Shown here: piece by piece, positions 46,743-57,348 of the stretch | Numbering within the stretch: the stretch's first letter is position 1 | How the letters are laid out: each line of letters opens with the position of its first letter | Assembly (NCBI GenBank): GCA_024400635.1 | Contig: JAKSMI010000002.1 | Span: 394,138 to 458,137, forward strand | Direction of reading: 5' to 3' | DNA: 64,000 nt | Source: Bacteroidales bacterium | Lineage (GTDB): Bacteria > Bacteroidota > Bacteroidia > Bacteroidales > WCHB1-69 | Notes under the pieces: generated by a model | What the model saw: the letters and a program-made list of their open reading frames with translations, nothing else | What the model was told of the DNA's origin: nothing | The model's database searches: none | Program-made: the position numbers and the translations under genes

Positions 46743-46914
46743 CGATATTTTTTGCTAGATTGAGAGGTTTTCATGTTTTTTCTTTTATACTTATGAAGTA
46801 ATCCGAGAAAAAATGACCGACACCAGCTGTCCTTGTCCAGATGGTAGCAACTTTTTTTTAAGCTCATAAAATACTCTAATAGAACTTTTAACAAAAAAAA
46901 TTCACAAAAAAAAA

Positions 46915-46952
46915 TATTTTTGCGTATAATCTAAAAAAAATATGTATTTTTG
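46915..46952 (+). promoter_or_regulatory. Promoter region of the second giant surface gene
   Basis: TATTTTTG occurs at 46915-46922 and again at 46945-46952. The TTTG of the first lies 22 bp before the second, close to a -33/-7 pair, so this may be one promoter or two tandem ones. The leader to the ATG is then ~105 nt. Confidence 0.55.
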
Positions 46953-47065
46953 CACGTTGAAAGTATAATGTAGTATAGTATGTAGTGTATTAACTAAACG
47001 ACTGAAAAACAATTAAATAGAAGAAAATAACAAATAAAATTAATAACAATTAAATTTCAAAACCT

Positions 47066-50000
47066 ATGAAAAAATTAGTATCTATTTGCTTCTTGAGCAT
47101 CCTTTTGATGATGTTTGGAATGCAAGTGCAAGCGCAGGATTGTTGCTTCCGCATCGTGAATCCTTCTGGCGACACACTTACCGGCATTGCAAACGTACCA
47201 GAAGGTTTGCCGTTGAATCACTCTCTGAACCAGCCTGTGGTTGGCGGTCATGACATCTATGGTCTTGAATTCGCAGACTGCATCGGTATTGTTGACAGTG
47301 AGGGAGTTTCTCTCGAATGGCAACTCATCCTTGATGGTCAGGTCCTGACAGCTGATGAGGCTGCTGCTTACTGTTCTGTCAAATTCCAGACTTACTACAA
47401 CGAACTTCGATGGATTGGCCAGGACATGATGAACCAAGTTGACATCCATCACAACATTGTTAACAGCAATGAATACCCTGGTGCCAATGGCCAAATTACA
47501 GGTTCCTTCAACATTAGCAATATTCATTATGACTACTTCTTCTTCCATTTCTTGAAATCTACCCAGACTCGCGTTATCATTGATTGGAAATCGTATCTTC
47601 GTGATGTGCAACTGGTTGTTAGTGTGCGTCAACGTGTAGGCGGTACTAATAATGAATTGCATTATGACGCGGCTGATGAACTCAACCTTGGTGGTCATCA
47701 ATCTCGCCCAGGTGCTATCATCGCTTCTGATACTATTAATAATCGTGCTTTTGTAGAACTTGAAACCACTATCAACAGTTGCGAACCTGTAGTAGTTGGT
47801 ATGCCTCCTTATACAATGGATACTACTGGCGATTATAAAATTGCTTACGTTTCCACATCATGCGGTACCCGCATCGATAGTATTGTTCTTTATCATTTCC
47901 ATCATTTTGTTCACCCAACTACTCCTACCATTGGCGACAGCATCTTCCGTTATTGCCAGTTCGTACTCGGTGCGCAAATCAATCTTGAAAATGATCCTAA
48001 CCCAACTCTTGCTTCTAACGATATCCGTCCACAGTGGTCTTTGAATGGTGTTGATTTCAATATTTATGATAATCCTTTCCTCGTTAATACAGATACGGCT
48101 GGCGTATTTACATATTATGTAAAACGTTTTGACTATACTACCGGTTGCGAAAGTGAAGTTGAACCTTTCACTGTTACTATCGTAGAACAACCTGCCGGTC
48201 CTATTGTAGTAGATCGCAATATCGGTTATTGCGTTGGAGATACAGCTACTCAATTGAGCTATGCTGCTCCTGTTGGTCAGCAAGTACTTTGGGGAACTAC
48301 TCCTTATGATATTACTTTAACCACAGCACCTACTCCTACTACTACTGCTGCTGGTGTTCAGGTTTATTATCTTAAACTTCAGGAAATTGTTTCATTAAGC
48401 CAATGCGTTAGCGATGATTATGATTCTATCCTTGTTCACGTTTATGATAACCCAACAGTTACTTTGACTGCTGAACCAACTGAACTCTGCTTCGATAGCG
48501 TTGTTACTTTGACGGCTACAGCTTCTATGAACAAATATGTATGGTTCAAGAATGGTGTTGATATGTCAGCTGCTAACACCAATGTTATTAATGTTACTAA
48601 TGACAATACAACTGGTGCTTCTCTGACAAACAAATTCTTTGTTTATGTGGAAAAAATCAATGACTACAAAACTTGCCACAATACCAGTGACACGGTAGAT
48701 GTTGTTTTTGATTCTAAGATGGGTGCTCCAGTAGTTGCTACTCCAGCTGCAGTTTGCGGTCCTGATACCGTTACTTGTACTGCTACCCTCGGTACAGCTG
48801 CTACTGGCGTTAAATGGTATGCTGCTGACAAAACTACCGTTTTGGGTACTGCTTTGACTTATACTGCAAGCTATACTGGAAACGCAGTTCTCTACGTTTC
48901 TTCAACAAACGATTTCGGTTGCGAATCAGATCCTAGCGAATGGACAAAGGTAAACGTTACTGTTAACGATGTTCCTCACGTAACCATTACTCATGATGAT
49001 TCCGTTTGCGCAGAAAGTAATATGACTATCACTGCTACTGTCGTTGACTCAACTTCTAATTCTTTCACTTACGCTTGGAACGGCGTTGGTTTAGTTGCTC
49101 CTCTTAATCAGGCATCTGTCATCTTCAATCATGATGTAGCTGGTACATATACTGATACATTGGTTGTCACCGATGGCAACGGCTGCTCTGCTTTAGCTAC
49201 TACTACCGTTGTTGTTGATTCTCTTCCTATCATCGTTATAGATATTAACTATACAGTTTCAAAAGACAATTATTGCGTTGACCACAATGGTCAAATCATC
49301 TTTACAACTCCTGATTACGCTGGTTACAAAATCAGAACTACCGATTCTTGGCAGACGAGTAAAGAATTCTTAGGTCTTGCCCCTGCAACTTATCAATTAC
49401 AAGTTAAGGATGGTAAAGGTTGTGTTAGCCACCCAGTTGATGAAACTCTTATCCAAGATACAGTTGACTTAACCAGCATGGATGCTCTCCTTGCTAAAAA
49501 TACTCGTTGTACTACAGAATTCAATGAATGGAATGGTAGCATTACCGTTATCGGTCTCCCAACTCCTGACGCTGGTGGCACTTATTCATACCGATTGAAT
49601 GGCGGCGCAGCTCAAGTTGACAGCATCTTCTCAAATCTTGCTGCTGCTACCTATACTGTAGAAGTAGGAAATACCGTTACCGGTTGTAAAATCGTTAAAG
49701 ATTTCGCCGTTGAAGACTCTTTGACATATCCTGATTTTACTGTTGAAATTAAAGACAATACCCACTGTGTTGCTCCATTCGGAGGTTCTATCGCTGTTAC
49801 ATCAGTTGTTCCAGAAGGTACTTACAAATATAAACTTGACGCTGGTTCATACGTAACCGATACAGTTTTCACTGCTCTGAAAGATTCAACTTATACCGTA
49901 TATGTAAAGAACCAAGAAACTGCTTGCGAAAGCCACTTGGATACAGTTGTTAAATTTGCAGGAGTTTCTCCTACTGCAACTATTAGCAGTAAAGACCATG

Positions 50001-53000
50001 TTTGTTATGGTGACACAACCAAAATGGCTTTGATTACAACTGGTGATGTTGTATTTGACGAATGGGCTTATGCTGGTCCTGCTGTTAGTGATACAGCTTT
50101 GATTAACAGTATCAAACATCAACAATCATTCGCATTGCCAAACTTCCCTGCTGGTAAACACTCTTTCACCGCTACTTTCCATGATTCAGTTACCCACTGC
50201 GTTGATACTGTAAGTAAAACTATCAGAGTTATCCCAGTTAACATTGACTTACACAGAACTACATCTATTGATATCTGCGAAGGCGATTCAGCAAAGGTTT
50301 ATTGCCAATATTTCCCAGATGACACAGCAGATCACATTGTAAGTTACACTTGGTATGCTCACGAATATACTTACCCAACACCTGGACGTTATGATACTAT
50401 CAGCGTTGTTCCTACTGTTATCGATAACCGTGTTTCTATCATTGCAAAAGATAACTATGGTTGTACCAACTCTAAGTACATCGACTTGGAAGTATTTGCT
50501 TTGCCTGATGTTATTTTCTCTGGTGATACAGATTATTGCGAAAAATCAATTTCTGCTGTATCTGTCACAACTAGCAATCCTTCACCTTTATATACCTGGA
50601 CAGTTGGTGGTGTTATTAAATCTACATCAGACACGCTTAAAATGAATGTTGGTACTTCTGATTTCACTGCTGTTGTTAGTGTTCTTGATGGCCATGGATG
50701 CGTAAATGTTGATTCAGTTCTTGTCAATGTTGTTGCAAATCCCGGTGCTCCAGTGTTCACTCCAAATCATAAATTCTTCTGCGATTCAATTGACATTCAT
50801 GTAACAAATACTCAGAATGCTCCTATAAAAGGTGATATCGTATGGAGTCCCGCTAATCCTGATACTGTTAAGCTTGCTGGTACTTATACAGCTCATTATA
50901 CTTATACTGAAGGTGCTGCCACTTGCGTTTCAGCTGATTCAACAGTTATTGTATCAGTTCCTGGTCACCCAGAATTCGATTTGGTAATCAAATCAAATGG
51001 CGTTACTACTACAATTGATTCTACTTGTGTTGATAGTGCAACAAAAGTTATTACCTTTGCTGGAAGTGTGGATAATCCTAATATGAGTTATGTGTACATT
51101 GTTAATGGCGATACTAATACCACTCGTTCATTCGAAGTAACATCAGGTACCGATACTACTTATACCTATGAAATCAAAGCTGTTGGTACTTATACCCATC
51201 CTGATGGAACTGAATGTACAGCTACTGTTACTGATACCTTCACATACGTAGTATATTCTAATCCTGTTAAACCAGTTAACTTCCCAGATCCTTACCATGG
51301 CACACCTACTGTTTTCTATTGCGCTGGTAGTAATGCTTCTTATAACTTTACTATTCCTACCGGTTCAACTGCCACTTACACTCCTGACCCAGCTCCAACC
51401 ACTGCTACTACTAATGCTAAGTTGAAAATTACCAACGAACATGGTTGTTCTGCTACATTCAACTATAATGTTGTTGAAGTTGCACTTCCTGTTCCATCCA
51501 TTACTTCTAATGTAAGTGCTAAACAATGTGGCGGGGATACTATTGTTGCTGCATTATATGGTAAAAATAGTGTCGCTTATCCGGAAGACTATAAGAGAAC
51601 TTATATATGGACTCGTTCTTCTGATTCTACATTCAGTGTTACTGACACAAGCTATATTAATTTCGATACGCTGAGTTCTATTACCTATACTCAAGATGAA
51701 ACCGATACTCTTGCTATGAAAGTCTCTATTGGTTCAGGTGAGTACTTTACTAATTGCTACTCATCTGCACCTGCTACCTTTACTATTACTTTCCAAGAAC
51801 TTCCTGGCAAACCCGCTTTGAATCCTACAGCTGCTGGATACTTCTCAGCTGATAGCGCAGTTTATTGCTTCGAATCTATTATTAACTTGACAGCTGCTAA
51901 TTTCCAGTGGAATAGAGAGAGTGTATCTAAATTGCATATTTTGAATGGTGCTTCTGAAATTTCCAATATCAATGCTGCTGGTACATATAAAATTGTTGCC
52001 AATAACAATGACGAACCTAAATGTCCTGGTGACACTTTGACATTCACTGTTATTAAGAACCGTGAACTTAAAGCTCCAGCCGATTTCGCTTCTTATGATG
52101 GTATGGTTAAACATTGTGCTTCAGCTACTGCTGAATATGATTTTGGTGCTCTTGCTAATGTTAACGACACCCTCTTCTATTTGCACTCTACAGATACTAT
52201 TGCAAAACCAACTGCCAATGGTGATTATACAATTAGAATTGCTGATAAGACTTCCTTGATAGGTTGCTACAAAGATTTCAATTATACTATTAAAGAAGTA
52301 GCCGATCCTACTTATCAAATTACTGCTATGTCTCCTGATTGGGCTAATATGAAATATTGTGAAGGTACAACTATTCCTAGTAAGACTTATCATGTTGAAA
52401 CTTATGCCGAAACTCATAGTGGTTCAAATGCATTCACTTATAAGTGGGAATTAAATGGTGATTCTGTTTCTAATCTTAATACATTCGCTTCTGGTTCTAG
52501 TTTGTCTCCAATTACTGCTAACGATACTATTCAGCATTTTGTAACTATGTCAGATACTACTACTTGGGGTACTACTCATAGTATTGTTTGCTATGCTAGT
52601 GACACTACCGATATTCTTGTATGGTACTTCTATAAGAAATTGGGTGCACCTTCTGTAAATGTTCCTGATTCAAATAACATTTGTGATGGTGATACGTTGG
52701 CCATTGCCTTTGTTGATACCAATAGCACAAGTCTGCCATTTGCTCATGAATTGAAATTGCATAATACCGGTGATAATTACAATTACAATGATACAGTTAT
52801 TACAGATAAAACTATCATCAACTATTCATTCTATACTGATTTTACTACCTGCCGCAGTGATGCTGATACTGTTAAGGTTTACAAACGTCCGTTGCCTACT
52901 GTAAGTATCACTCCTGCATCTCCTACAATTTGTATTGGAGACTCTGCTACACTCGTAGCTTCCGGTGCTGACACCTATGTATGGGAAAACAATGTTGGTA

Positions 53001-54286
53001 CAACTTCTACTGTAAAAGTTCCTGCTGGTACATATATTGTTACTGGTACTAAAAATCCTTACAATTGTAAAAACACTGATACAGTTACTGTTGATAACCA
53101 CCCAGCTATAAAAGTCACAATGTCACCTGATACATTAGTATGTTTGGATGCTAAAGCAATGATTTGCGCTACTCCTTCTACTTATGCTTCTTATCAATGG
53201 TATAAGGATGGTGCAGTTGTTACTGAACCTTGGGGAAACACTGCTTGCCCCGGTCTTATTGATCAGCCTACTTTGAGTCCAATGACCGATGGTGTTATTA
53301 CTCCATTTGTTTATGGTGTTAAGGTTACTGACGCTAATGGTTGTGTAAGCCCAGCCGACAGCAATACCATTGAAGTTTCTGTGGCTAACAATCCTGTCTT
53401 TGCCTTCTACGCTGATGGTGGTTATGATCCTGTTGCTCACACTGGTACACAAATTGATCATTTGGATGCACATGTTGGCGAAGCCACTCCATTCGAAATG
53501 GTTATCAATACCAACTGCTGGAAACCAGATGAAAAGATTTACCTCCACTTCCAATTTATTAAAGATGACACTATCACAATGAGTGAGACAGCATCTGTAT
53601 TGGCTGTTTGCACAGGTACATCTAACACTGCATACGAAGTTTACACTGCTGATTGTGCACCTATGTTAATTAATGCTCCTGGTTATTCCACTGCTTCTGG
53701 CAATATTCCTAACAACTACTTTATCAGTACTGAGTCTAATCCTTATAAATGGTTCTACCTCCATTTCATGGATCAAAGAAGAATCAAAGTTAATATGGGT
53801 AACTGGTTGCAGAGCGGTAAATATCAGATTGTTTACCAGATTGTAAAAACTAATTCTTCTGCTACTGATAACTATCAATATTATAAACCAGGTATGGTCC
53901 TCGGTGGTAACAATGGTGTTCCAGGAACTGAAATCGTTGCTCAAGGTGTAATGACATTCAATGTTGATACCGTTTCTTCAGGTAATGCTGATATCGAAAC
54001 CCCAACCGCAATCGCTTCATTCGAAAACAATGCTGAAATGGGTATGCATGTATATCCTAACCCAGCCAACAACAATGTAAACGTTGCCGTTACAGGTCTC
54101 CAAGGTCAAAGCATCCTCGCAGTTTACGATATGAGTGGTAAGACTGTTACCAGCCAGATGATCAATGTTGATTATGAAGGCCAAATCTTCACTCTGCCTG
54201 TAAACAACTTCTCACAAGGTATCTACTTCATCAAGGTTGTAAATGGCAATGCCGTTATGACTAAGAAGTTGATCATCGCCAGATAG
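47066..54286 (+). CDS. Giant T9SS-secreted surface protein (2406 aa)
   Basis: Large exported protein with signal peptide ~1-24 (cut after VQAQ). The N-terminal ~250 residues have no domain I recognise. Ig/PKD-like segments follow, many with a single Cys pair (e.g. AVCGPDTVTCTATLG...GVKWYAADKT). Residues ~810-960 hold two SprB-type repeats (NTRCTTEF...GTYSYRLNGG and DNTHCVAPFGGSIAVTSV), a type known from gliding adhesins. The last ~80 residues (~2325-2406, MHVYPNPANNN ... GIYFIKVVNGNAVMTKKLIIAR) are a type A T9SS sorting domain. It probably functions in adhesion; the target is unknown. Codon use and composition resemble the other giant gene. A terminator follows 22 bp after the stop. Confidence 0.88.
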   Translation: MKKLVSICFLSILLMMFGMQVQAQDCCFRIVNPSGDTLTGIANVPEGLPLNHSLNQPVVGGHDIYGLEFADCIGIVDSEGVSLEWQLILDGQVLTADEAAAYCSVKFQTYYNELRWIGQDMMNQVDIHHNIVNSNEYPGANGQITGSFNISNIHYDYFFFHFLKSTQTRVIIDWKSYLRDVQLVVSVRQRVGGTNNELHYDAADELNLGGHQSRPGAIIASDTINNRAFVELETTINSCEPVVVGMPPYTMDTTGDYKIAYVSTSCGTRIDSIVLYHFHHFVHPTTPTIGDSIFRYCQFVLGAQINLENDPNPTLASNDIRPQWSLNGVDFNIYDNPFLVNTDTAGVFTYYVKRFDYTTGCESEVEPFTVTIVEQPAGPIVVDRNIGYCVGDTATQLSYAAPVGQQVLWGTTPYDITLTTAPTPTTTAAGVQVYYLKLQEIVSLSQCVSDDYDSILVHVYDNPTVTLTAEPTELCFDSVVTLTATASMNKYVWFKNGVDMSAANTNVINVTNDNTTGASLTNKFFVYVEKINDYKTCHNTSDTVDVVFDSKMGAPVVATPAAVCGPDTVTCTATLGTAATGVKWYAADKTTVLGTALTYTASYTGNAVLYVSSTNDFGCESDPSEWTKVNVTVNDVPHVTITHDDSVCAESNMTITATVVDSTSNSFTYAWNGVGLVAPLNQASVIFNHDVAGTYTDTLVVTDGNGCSALATTTVVVDSLPIIVIDINYTVSKDNYCVDHNGQIIFTTPDYAGYKIRTTDSWQTSKEFLGLAPATYQLQVKDGKGCVSHPVDETLIQDTVDLTSMDALLAKNTRCTTEFNEWNGSITVIGLPTPDAGGTYSYRLNGGAAQVDSIFSNLAAATYTVEVGNTVTGCKIVKDFAVEDSLTYPDFTVEIKDNTHCVAPFGGSIAVTSVVPEGTYKYKLDAGSYVTDTVFTALKDSTYTVYVKNQETACESHLDTVVKFAGVSPTATISSKDHVCYGDTTKMALITTGDVVFDEWAYAGPAVSDTALINSIKHQQSFALPNFPAGKHSFTATFHDSVTHCVDTVSKTIRVIPVNIDLHRTTSIDICEGDSAKVYCQYFPDDTADHIVSYTWYAHEYTYPTPGRYDTISVVPTVIDNRVSIIAKDNYGCTNSKYIDLEVFALPDVIFSGDTDYCEKSISAVSVTTSNPSPLYTWTVGGVIKSTSDTLKMNVGTSDFTAVVSVLDGHGCVNVDSVLVNVVANPGAPVFTPNHKFFCDSIDIHVTNTQNAPIKGDIVWSPANPDTVKLAGTYTAHYTYTEGAATCVSADSTVIVSVPGHPEFDLVIKSNGVTTTIDSTCVDSATKVITFAGSVDNPNMSYVYIVNGDTNTTRSFEVTSGTDTTYTYEIKAVGTYTHPDGTECTATVTDTFTYVVYSNPVKPVNFPDPYHGTPTVFYCAGSNASYNFTIPTGSTATYTPDPAPTTATTNAKLKITNEHGCSATFNYNVVEVALPVPSITSNVSAKQCGGDTIVAALYGKNSVAYPEDYKRTYIWTRSSDSTFSVTDTSYINFDTLSSITYTQDETDTLAMKVSIGSGEYFTNCYSSAPATFTITFQELPGKPALNPTAAGYFSADSAVYCFESIINLTAANFQWNRESVSKLHILNGASEISNINAAGTYKIVANNNDEPKCPGDTLTFTVIKNRELKAPADFASYDGMVKHCASATAEYDFGALANVNDTLFYLHSTDTIAKPTANGDYTIRIADKTSLIGCYKDFNYTIKEVADPTYQITAMSPDWANMKYCEGTTIPSKTYHVETYAETHSGSNAFTYKWELNGDSVSNLNTFASGSSLSPITANDTIQHFVTMSDTTTWGTTHSIVCYASDTTDILVWYFYKKLGAPSVNVPDSNNICDGDTLAIAFVDTNSTSLPFAHELKLHNTGDNYNYNDTVITDKTIINYSFYTDFTTCRSDADTVKVYKRPLPTVSITPASPTICIGDSATLVASGADTYVWENNVGTTSTVKVPAGTYIVTGTKNPYNCKNTDTVTVDNHPAIKVTMSPDTLVCLDAKAMICATPSTYASYQWYKDGAVVTEPWGNTACPGLIDQPTLSPMTDGVITPFVYGVKVTDANGCVSPADSNTIEVSVANNPVFAFYADGGYDPVAHTGTQIDHLDAHVGEATPFEMVINTNCWKPDEKIYLHFQFIKDDTITMSETASVLAVCTGTSNTAYEVYTADCAPMLINAPGYSTASGNIPNNYFISTESNPYKWFYLHFMDQRRIKVNMGNWLQSGKYQIVYQIVKTNSSATDNYQYYKPGMVLGGNNGVPGTEIVAQGVMTFNVDTVSSGNADIETPTAIASFENNAEMGMHVYPNPANNNVNVAVTGLQGQSILAVYDMSGKTVTSQMINVDYEGQIFTLPVNNFSQGIYFIKVVNGNAVMTKKLIIAR

Positions 54287-54307
54287 TATTAACCTATCAT
54301 AAATTCA

Positions 54308-54344
54308 AAAGGAGTTGCGTTCTCTGCGTAACTCCTTTTTTTTT
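54308..54344 (+). terminator. Intrinsic terminator after the second giant gene
   Basis: AAGGAGTTgCG and GCgtAACTCCTT pair around TTCTCT and are followed by a long T-run. Confidence 0.85.
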
Positions 54345-54366
54345 CTCAAATGAATTTTTTTAAGTA

Positions 54367-56163
54367 ATGAATTTCTCAAGTCGGCATTTTATAGAAGAGT
54401 TTCTCAGTGATTATTGGTATAAGCTTCTCGTGGTTTTTGCCTTTAGCATGCTTGCTGTTGTCTTTTCTATTCTTTCTTTGATGCTGATTGAGCCATTCAT
54501 CGCAATTTTGTTTTCTCGCGATATTTCAGAATTGAGTGTTTGGGGACAGTGGATGTTAGGTTTGTTTTCCTCAATCATCGACTTAAATTCTGCTTCACAA
54601 CAGGTCATTTCCTTGGTCTTATTGGCCCTTGCGTTTTTCTTTTTGAAGAATCTGTTTACATTTATGGCGCAATGGTTTATGGCTCCCATACGTAGTGATG
54701 TTGTACGCCAAATCAGAAATGCGCTTTTTGATAAGATTCTGATTCTTCCATTGTCGTATTTTTCTGAACAGAAAAAGGGTGATGTAATATCTTGTGCTGT
54801 TAATGACACTCATGAGATTGAATTCACTATTCTGACAGCTATCAAGCAGTTTCTGACAGAACCCTTAACCATAGTAATATACCTTGTTTCGCTGTTTATC
54901 ATCAGTTTTAAATTGAGTCTTTTTGTTCTTGTTCTGTTGCCCATAGCTGGTTTTTGCATCTCATCTATTTCCCGTTCATTGAGGAGACACAGCAAGGATT
55001 CAAAAGATTTCCTGGGACAATTACTTTCCCATGTCGAGGAAACTATGTCGGGCTTGCGTATCATTAAAGCATTTCATGCTTTTGATGATGCTGAACGTCA
55101 ATTTTCGCGACATAATAAACGCTTCAGCAAAATGCAGTTGCGTATATACCGTATCGTTGAATTGGCTTCACCAATGAGTGAGTTTTTGGGAATCACATTG
55201 GTGATGATTGTACTTGTCTTTGGCGGTTTGATGGTCATGCGCCCAGATAGTTCACTTTCTCCAGAATTGTTTATTACCTACATCGCACTTTTCTCTCAGA
55301 TTATCAATCCAGCAAAAAATTTCTCCACTGCCTTTTCAAATTATCGTAGAGGACTTTCAACGCTTGATCGACTTCAGTCAATTCTGAATGCTGATGAAGT
55401 GATTTTAGAGAAAGATAATGCCCTAAATGTTACTCATTTTAATAATGAAATTGAGTTGGCTGACGTTTCTTTTGCCTATGAGCAGCAGAATGTGTTGAAA
55501 CACATTAACCTGATTATCCCGAAAGGAAAATTTGTGGCGTTGGTTGGTTCTTCAGGTGCCGGTAAATCTACTTTAGTGGATTTATTGCCTCGTTTTTATG
55601 ACCCCACATCAGGGACTATAAAAATTGACGGTGTTGATATCCGTGAATATCGAATTGATAGCCTTCGGTCCTTGTTTGCGATGGTGACGCAGGATGTGGT
55701 ATTATTTAATGACAGCATTGCCAATAATATAGCCTTTGGCTTGAAGGACGTTTCAAAAGAACAGTTGATATCGGCTGCGAAGGCTGCCAATATTTACGAT
55801 TTTATTCTTTCGTTGCCTGACGGCTTTGATACGAATATTGGGGACCGAGGCGTGAATTTGTCGGGTGGCCAGCGCCAGCGTTTGAGTATTGCTCGTGCTG
55901 TTTTGCGTAATGCGCCCATTCTGCTTCTTGATGAAGCGACGTCGGCAATGGACACCGAATCTGAAAAATTAGTGCAGCAGGCTCTCGACTGGTTGATGAA
56001 GGATCGTACGGCCATTGTTATTGCACATCGCCTTACAACCATTCGCCATGCAGATGTGATTTGTGTGATGGAAGCAGGAGATATTGTCGAGTGTGGCACG
56101 CATGAAGAATTGATATCTCGTAATGGAAGGTATGCGAAGCTGGTGGAAATGCAGGGGAACTGA
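54367..56163 (+). CDS. ABC exporter with fused permease and ATPase (MsbA-like)
   Basis: 598 residues: an N-terminal membrane domain of six helices (~20-330) and a C-terminal ATPase. Walker A is GSSGAGKST at 394-402, the signature LSGGQRQR is near 498-505, Walker B is ILLLDEATSA, and the H-loop His is in AHRLTT. It works as a homodimer exporting lipids, lipid-linked sugars or peptides; substrate cannot be told. The family resembles MsbA, which flips lipid A. It has its own transcription unit after a terminator, and trmB follows after 91 bp. Confidence 0.9.
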   Translation: MNFSSRHFIEEFLSDYWYKLLVVFAFSMLAVVFSILSLMLIEPFIAILFSRDISELSVWGQWMLGLFSSIIDLNSASQQVISLVLLALAFFFLKNLFTFMAQWFMAPIRSDVVRQIRNALFDKILILPLSYFSEQKKGDVISCAVNDTHEIEFTILTAIKQFLTEPLTIVIYLVSLFIISFKLSLFVLVLLPIAGFCISSISRSLRRHSKDSKDFLGQLLSHVEETMSGLRIIKAFHAFDDAERQFSRHNKRFSKMQLRIYRIVELASPMSEFLGITLVMIVLVFGGLMVMRPDSSLSPELFITYIALFSQIINPAKNFSTAFSNYRRGLSTLDRLQSILNADEVILEKDNALNVTHFNNEIELADVSFAYEQQNVLKHINLIIPKGKFVALVGSSGAGKSTLVDLLPRFYDPTSGTIKIDGVDIREYRIDSLRSLFAMVTQDVVLFNDSIANNIAFGLKDVSKEQLISAAKAANIYDFILSLPDGFDTNIGDRGVNLSGGQRQRLSIARAVLRNAPILLLDEATSAMDTESEKLVQQALDWLMKDRTAIVIAHRLTTIRHADVICVMEAGDIVECGTHEELISRNGRYAKLVEMQGN

Positions 56164-56254
56164 GAGTTGAGAACCGAAGACGTAGTTCTCGGAGGGAACG
56201 TGACTAAAAAAATTGTCTGAAAGACAATAACGGATTTATTGAAATTATCATATC
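56164..56254. repeat. Short intergenic repeat with two hairpins
   Basis: Contains CCGAAGACGTAGTTCTCGG and, 24 bp on, GTCTGAAAGAC. A similar pair, CCGAGGACTCCGTCCCCGG then GTGTCTTTCAGACAC, occurs at 43924-43971. The likeness is partial (13 of 19 for the first hairpin), so it may be a decayed member of the same noncoding family. Confidence 0.4.
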
Positions 56255-56917
56255 ATGGCAAAACATAAATTAGCAAGATTTGCAGAAAATTTGACATTTA
56301 AGAACCTGTTTCAACACGACCAGTATGACATTCGTGGCGAGGGTTTCCCCATGAAGGGCAAATGGCATAGTGATTATTTTCATAATGACAACCCCATTGT
56401 CTTGGAACTGGGTTGTGGTAAGGGAGAATATACCATTGGATTAGCACGGCGCTTCCCGGAAAAAAATTTCATAGGCATAGACCGCAAGGGCGCACGTCTA
56501 TGGAGAGGTTGCAAGGATGCTACCGAACAGCTGATTGCCAATGTGGCCTTTTTGCGTACCGCGATCGATGACATATTCTATTATTTTGCTGAAAATGAAG
56601 TGGATGAGATTTGGATTACTTTTCCGGACCCTCAACCTAAAAAGGAACGTAAGCGCCTCATGTCACCGCATTTTGTCGATAAATATAAGCGCTTTTTAAA
56701 ACCAGATGGCGTATTGAATTTGAAAACTGACAGTCGTCTTTTGTACGATTATATCCGTGAGGTGATAGAAACCGAAAAATGGCAAAAACTTGAAGACATA
56801 GAAGACGTATATGCCTCTGGGGAAAGAACTATTTTGACGGAGATTCAAACGTTTTACGAAAAGCATTGGTTAGCTGGCGGAAGCAAAATTTCGTATGTCA
56901 GTTGGAGGGTGAATTAA
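56255..56917 (+). CDS. trmB: tRNA (guanine-46-N7)-methyltransferase
   Basis: 220 residues; SAM-dependent enzyme that makes m7G46 in the tRNA variable loop. The SAM site is VLELGCGKGEYTIGLARRFP, the family motif is WITFPDPQPKKERKRLMSPH, and the C-terminal KTDSRLLYDY is conserved. Start ATG at 56255 gives MAKHKLARFAEN, common in Bacteroidetes homologues. It lies between the ABC exporter and the oxidoreductase operon. Confidence 0.95.
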   Translation: MAKHKLARFAENLTFKNLFQHDQYDIRGEGFPMKGKWHSDYFHNDNPIVLELGCGKGEYTIGLARRFPEKNFIGIDRKGARLWRGCKDATEQLIANVAFLRTAIDDIFYYFAENEVDEIWITFPDPQPKKERKRLMSPHFVDKYKRFLKPDGVLNLKTDSRLLYDYIREVIETEKWQKLEDIEDVYASGERTILTEIQTFYEKHWLAGGSKISYVSWRVN

Positions 56918-56985
56918 GAATGTTGAGGTGCTGAGCAGCTGCTAAAAAAAATTCTAAAAGATGTAGTTTGTAACGAAATTTTTTG

Positions 56986-56993
56986 TATTTTCG
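56986..56993 (+). promoter_or_regulatory. Promoter box for the 2-oxoacid oxidoreductase operon
   Basis: TATTTTCG is a one-mismatch match to TAnnTTTG; a TTTG lies 15 bp upstream, slightly short for a -33 element. Confidence 0.45.
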
Positions 56994-57073
56994 TAAACTT
57001 TTTCCCATGAATGGAGAAAGCAAGTAAACATAAAAAAATCAAACCTAATAATAACACCTAAAAAATTAAAACT

Positions 57074-57295
57074 ATGGCATTTAAAGGAGCATTAGTTATC
57101 AACACTGAAAAGTGTAAGGGATGCGAAGTGTGTATCACAGGTTGTCCAAACGGCTGTATCGCACTGTCGAAAAAAGTGAATGCAAAGGGTTACAATTATC
57201 TTGAGGTCGTCAATGAAGATGCATGCATAGGCTGTGCCAATTGCGCGGTGATTTGCCCAGACGGCGTCATTGAAGTTTATCGTGCTAAGGAGTAA
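57074..57295 (+). CDS. 4Fe-4S ferredoxin-like subunit (delta) of 2-oxoacid:ferredoxin oxidoreductase
   Basis: 73 residues with two [4Fe-4S] binding motifs: C14-x2-C17-x2-C20-x3-C24-P and C51-x2-C54-x2-C57-x3-C61-P. It carries electrons from the thiamine site to ferredoxin. First gene of a four-gene operon (delta, alpha, beta, gamma), with alpha 53 bp downstream. A free ferredoxin is less likely because of this linkage. Confidence 0.9.
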   Translation: MAFKGALVINTEKCKGCEVCITGCPNGCIALSKKVNAKGYNYLEVVNEDACIGCANCAVICPDGVIEVYRAKE

Positions 57296-57348
57296 CCGCA
57301 AGCAGAATCCGGAAAATTAAAACAATTAACAACTAAAGATTTTTTAAA

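Larger units (their letters stand above)
46674..47065. other. Divergent intergenic region between xseB and the second giant gene
   Basis: Very AT-rich and noncoding. It holds the minus-strand box 46735-46742 for xseB and two plus-strand TATTTTTG boxes (46915-46922, 46945-46952) for the giant surface gene. Nothing else is recognised. Confidence 0.6.
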
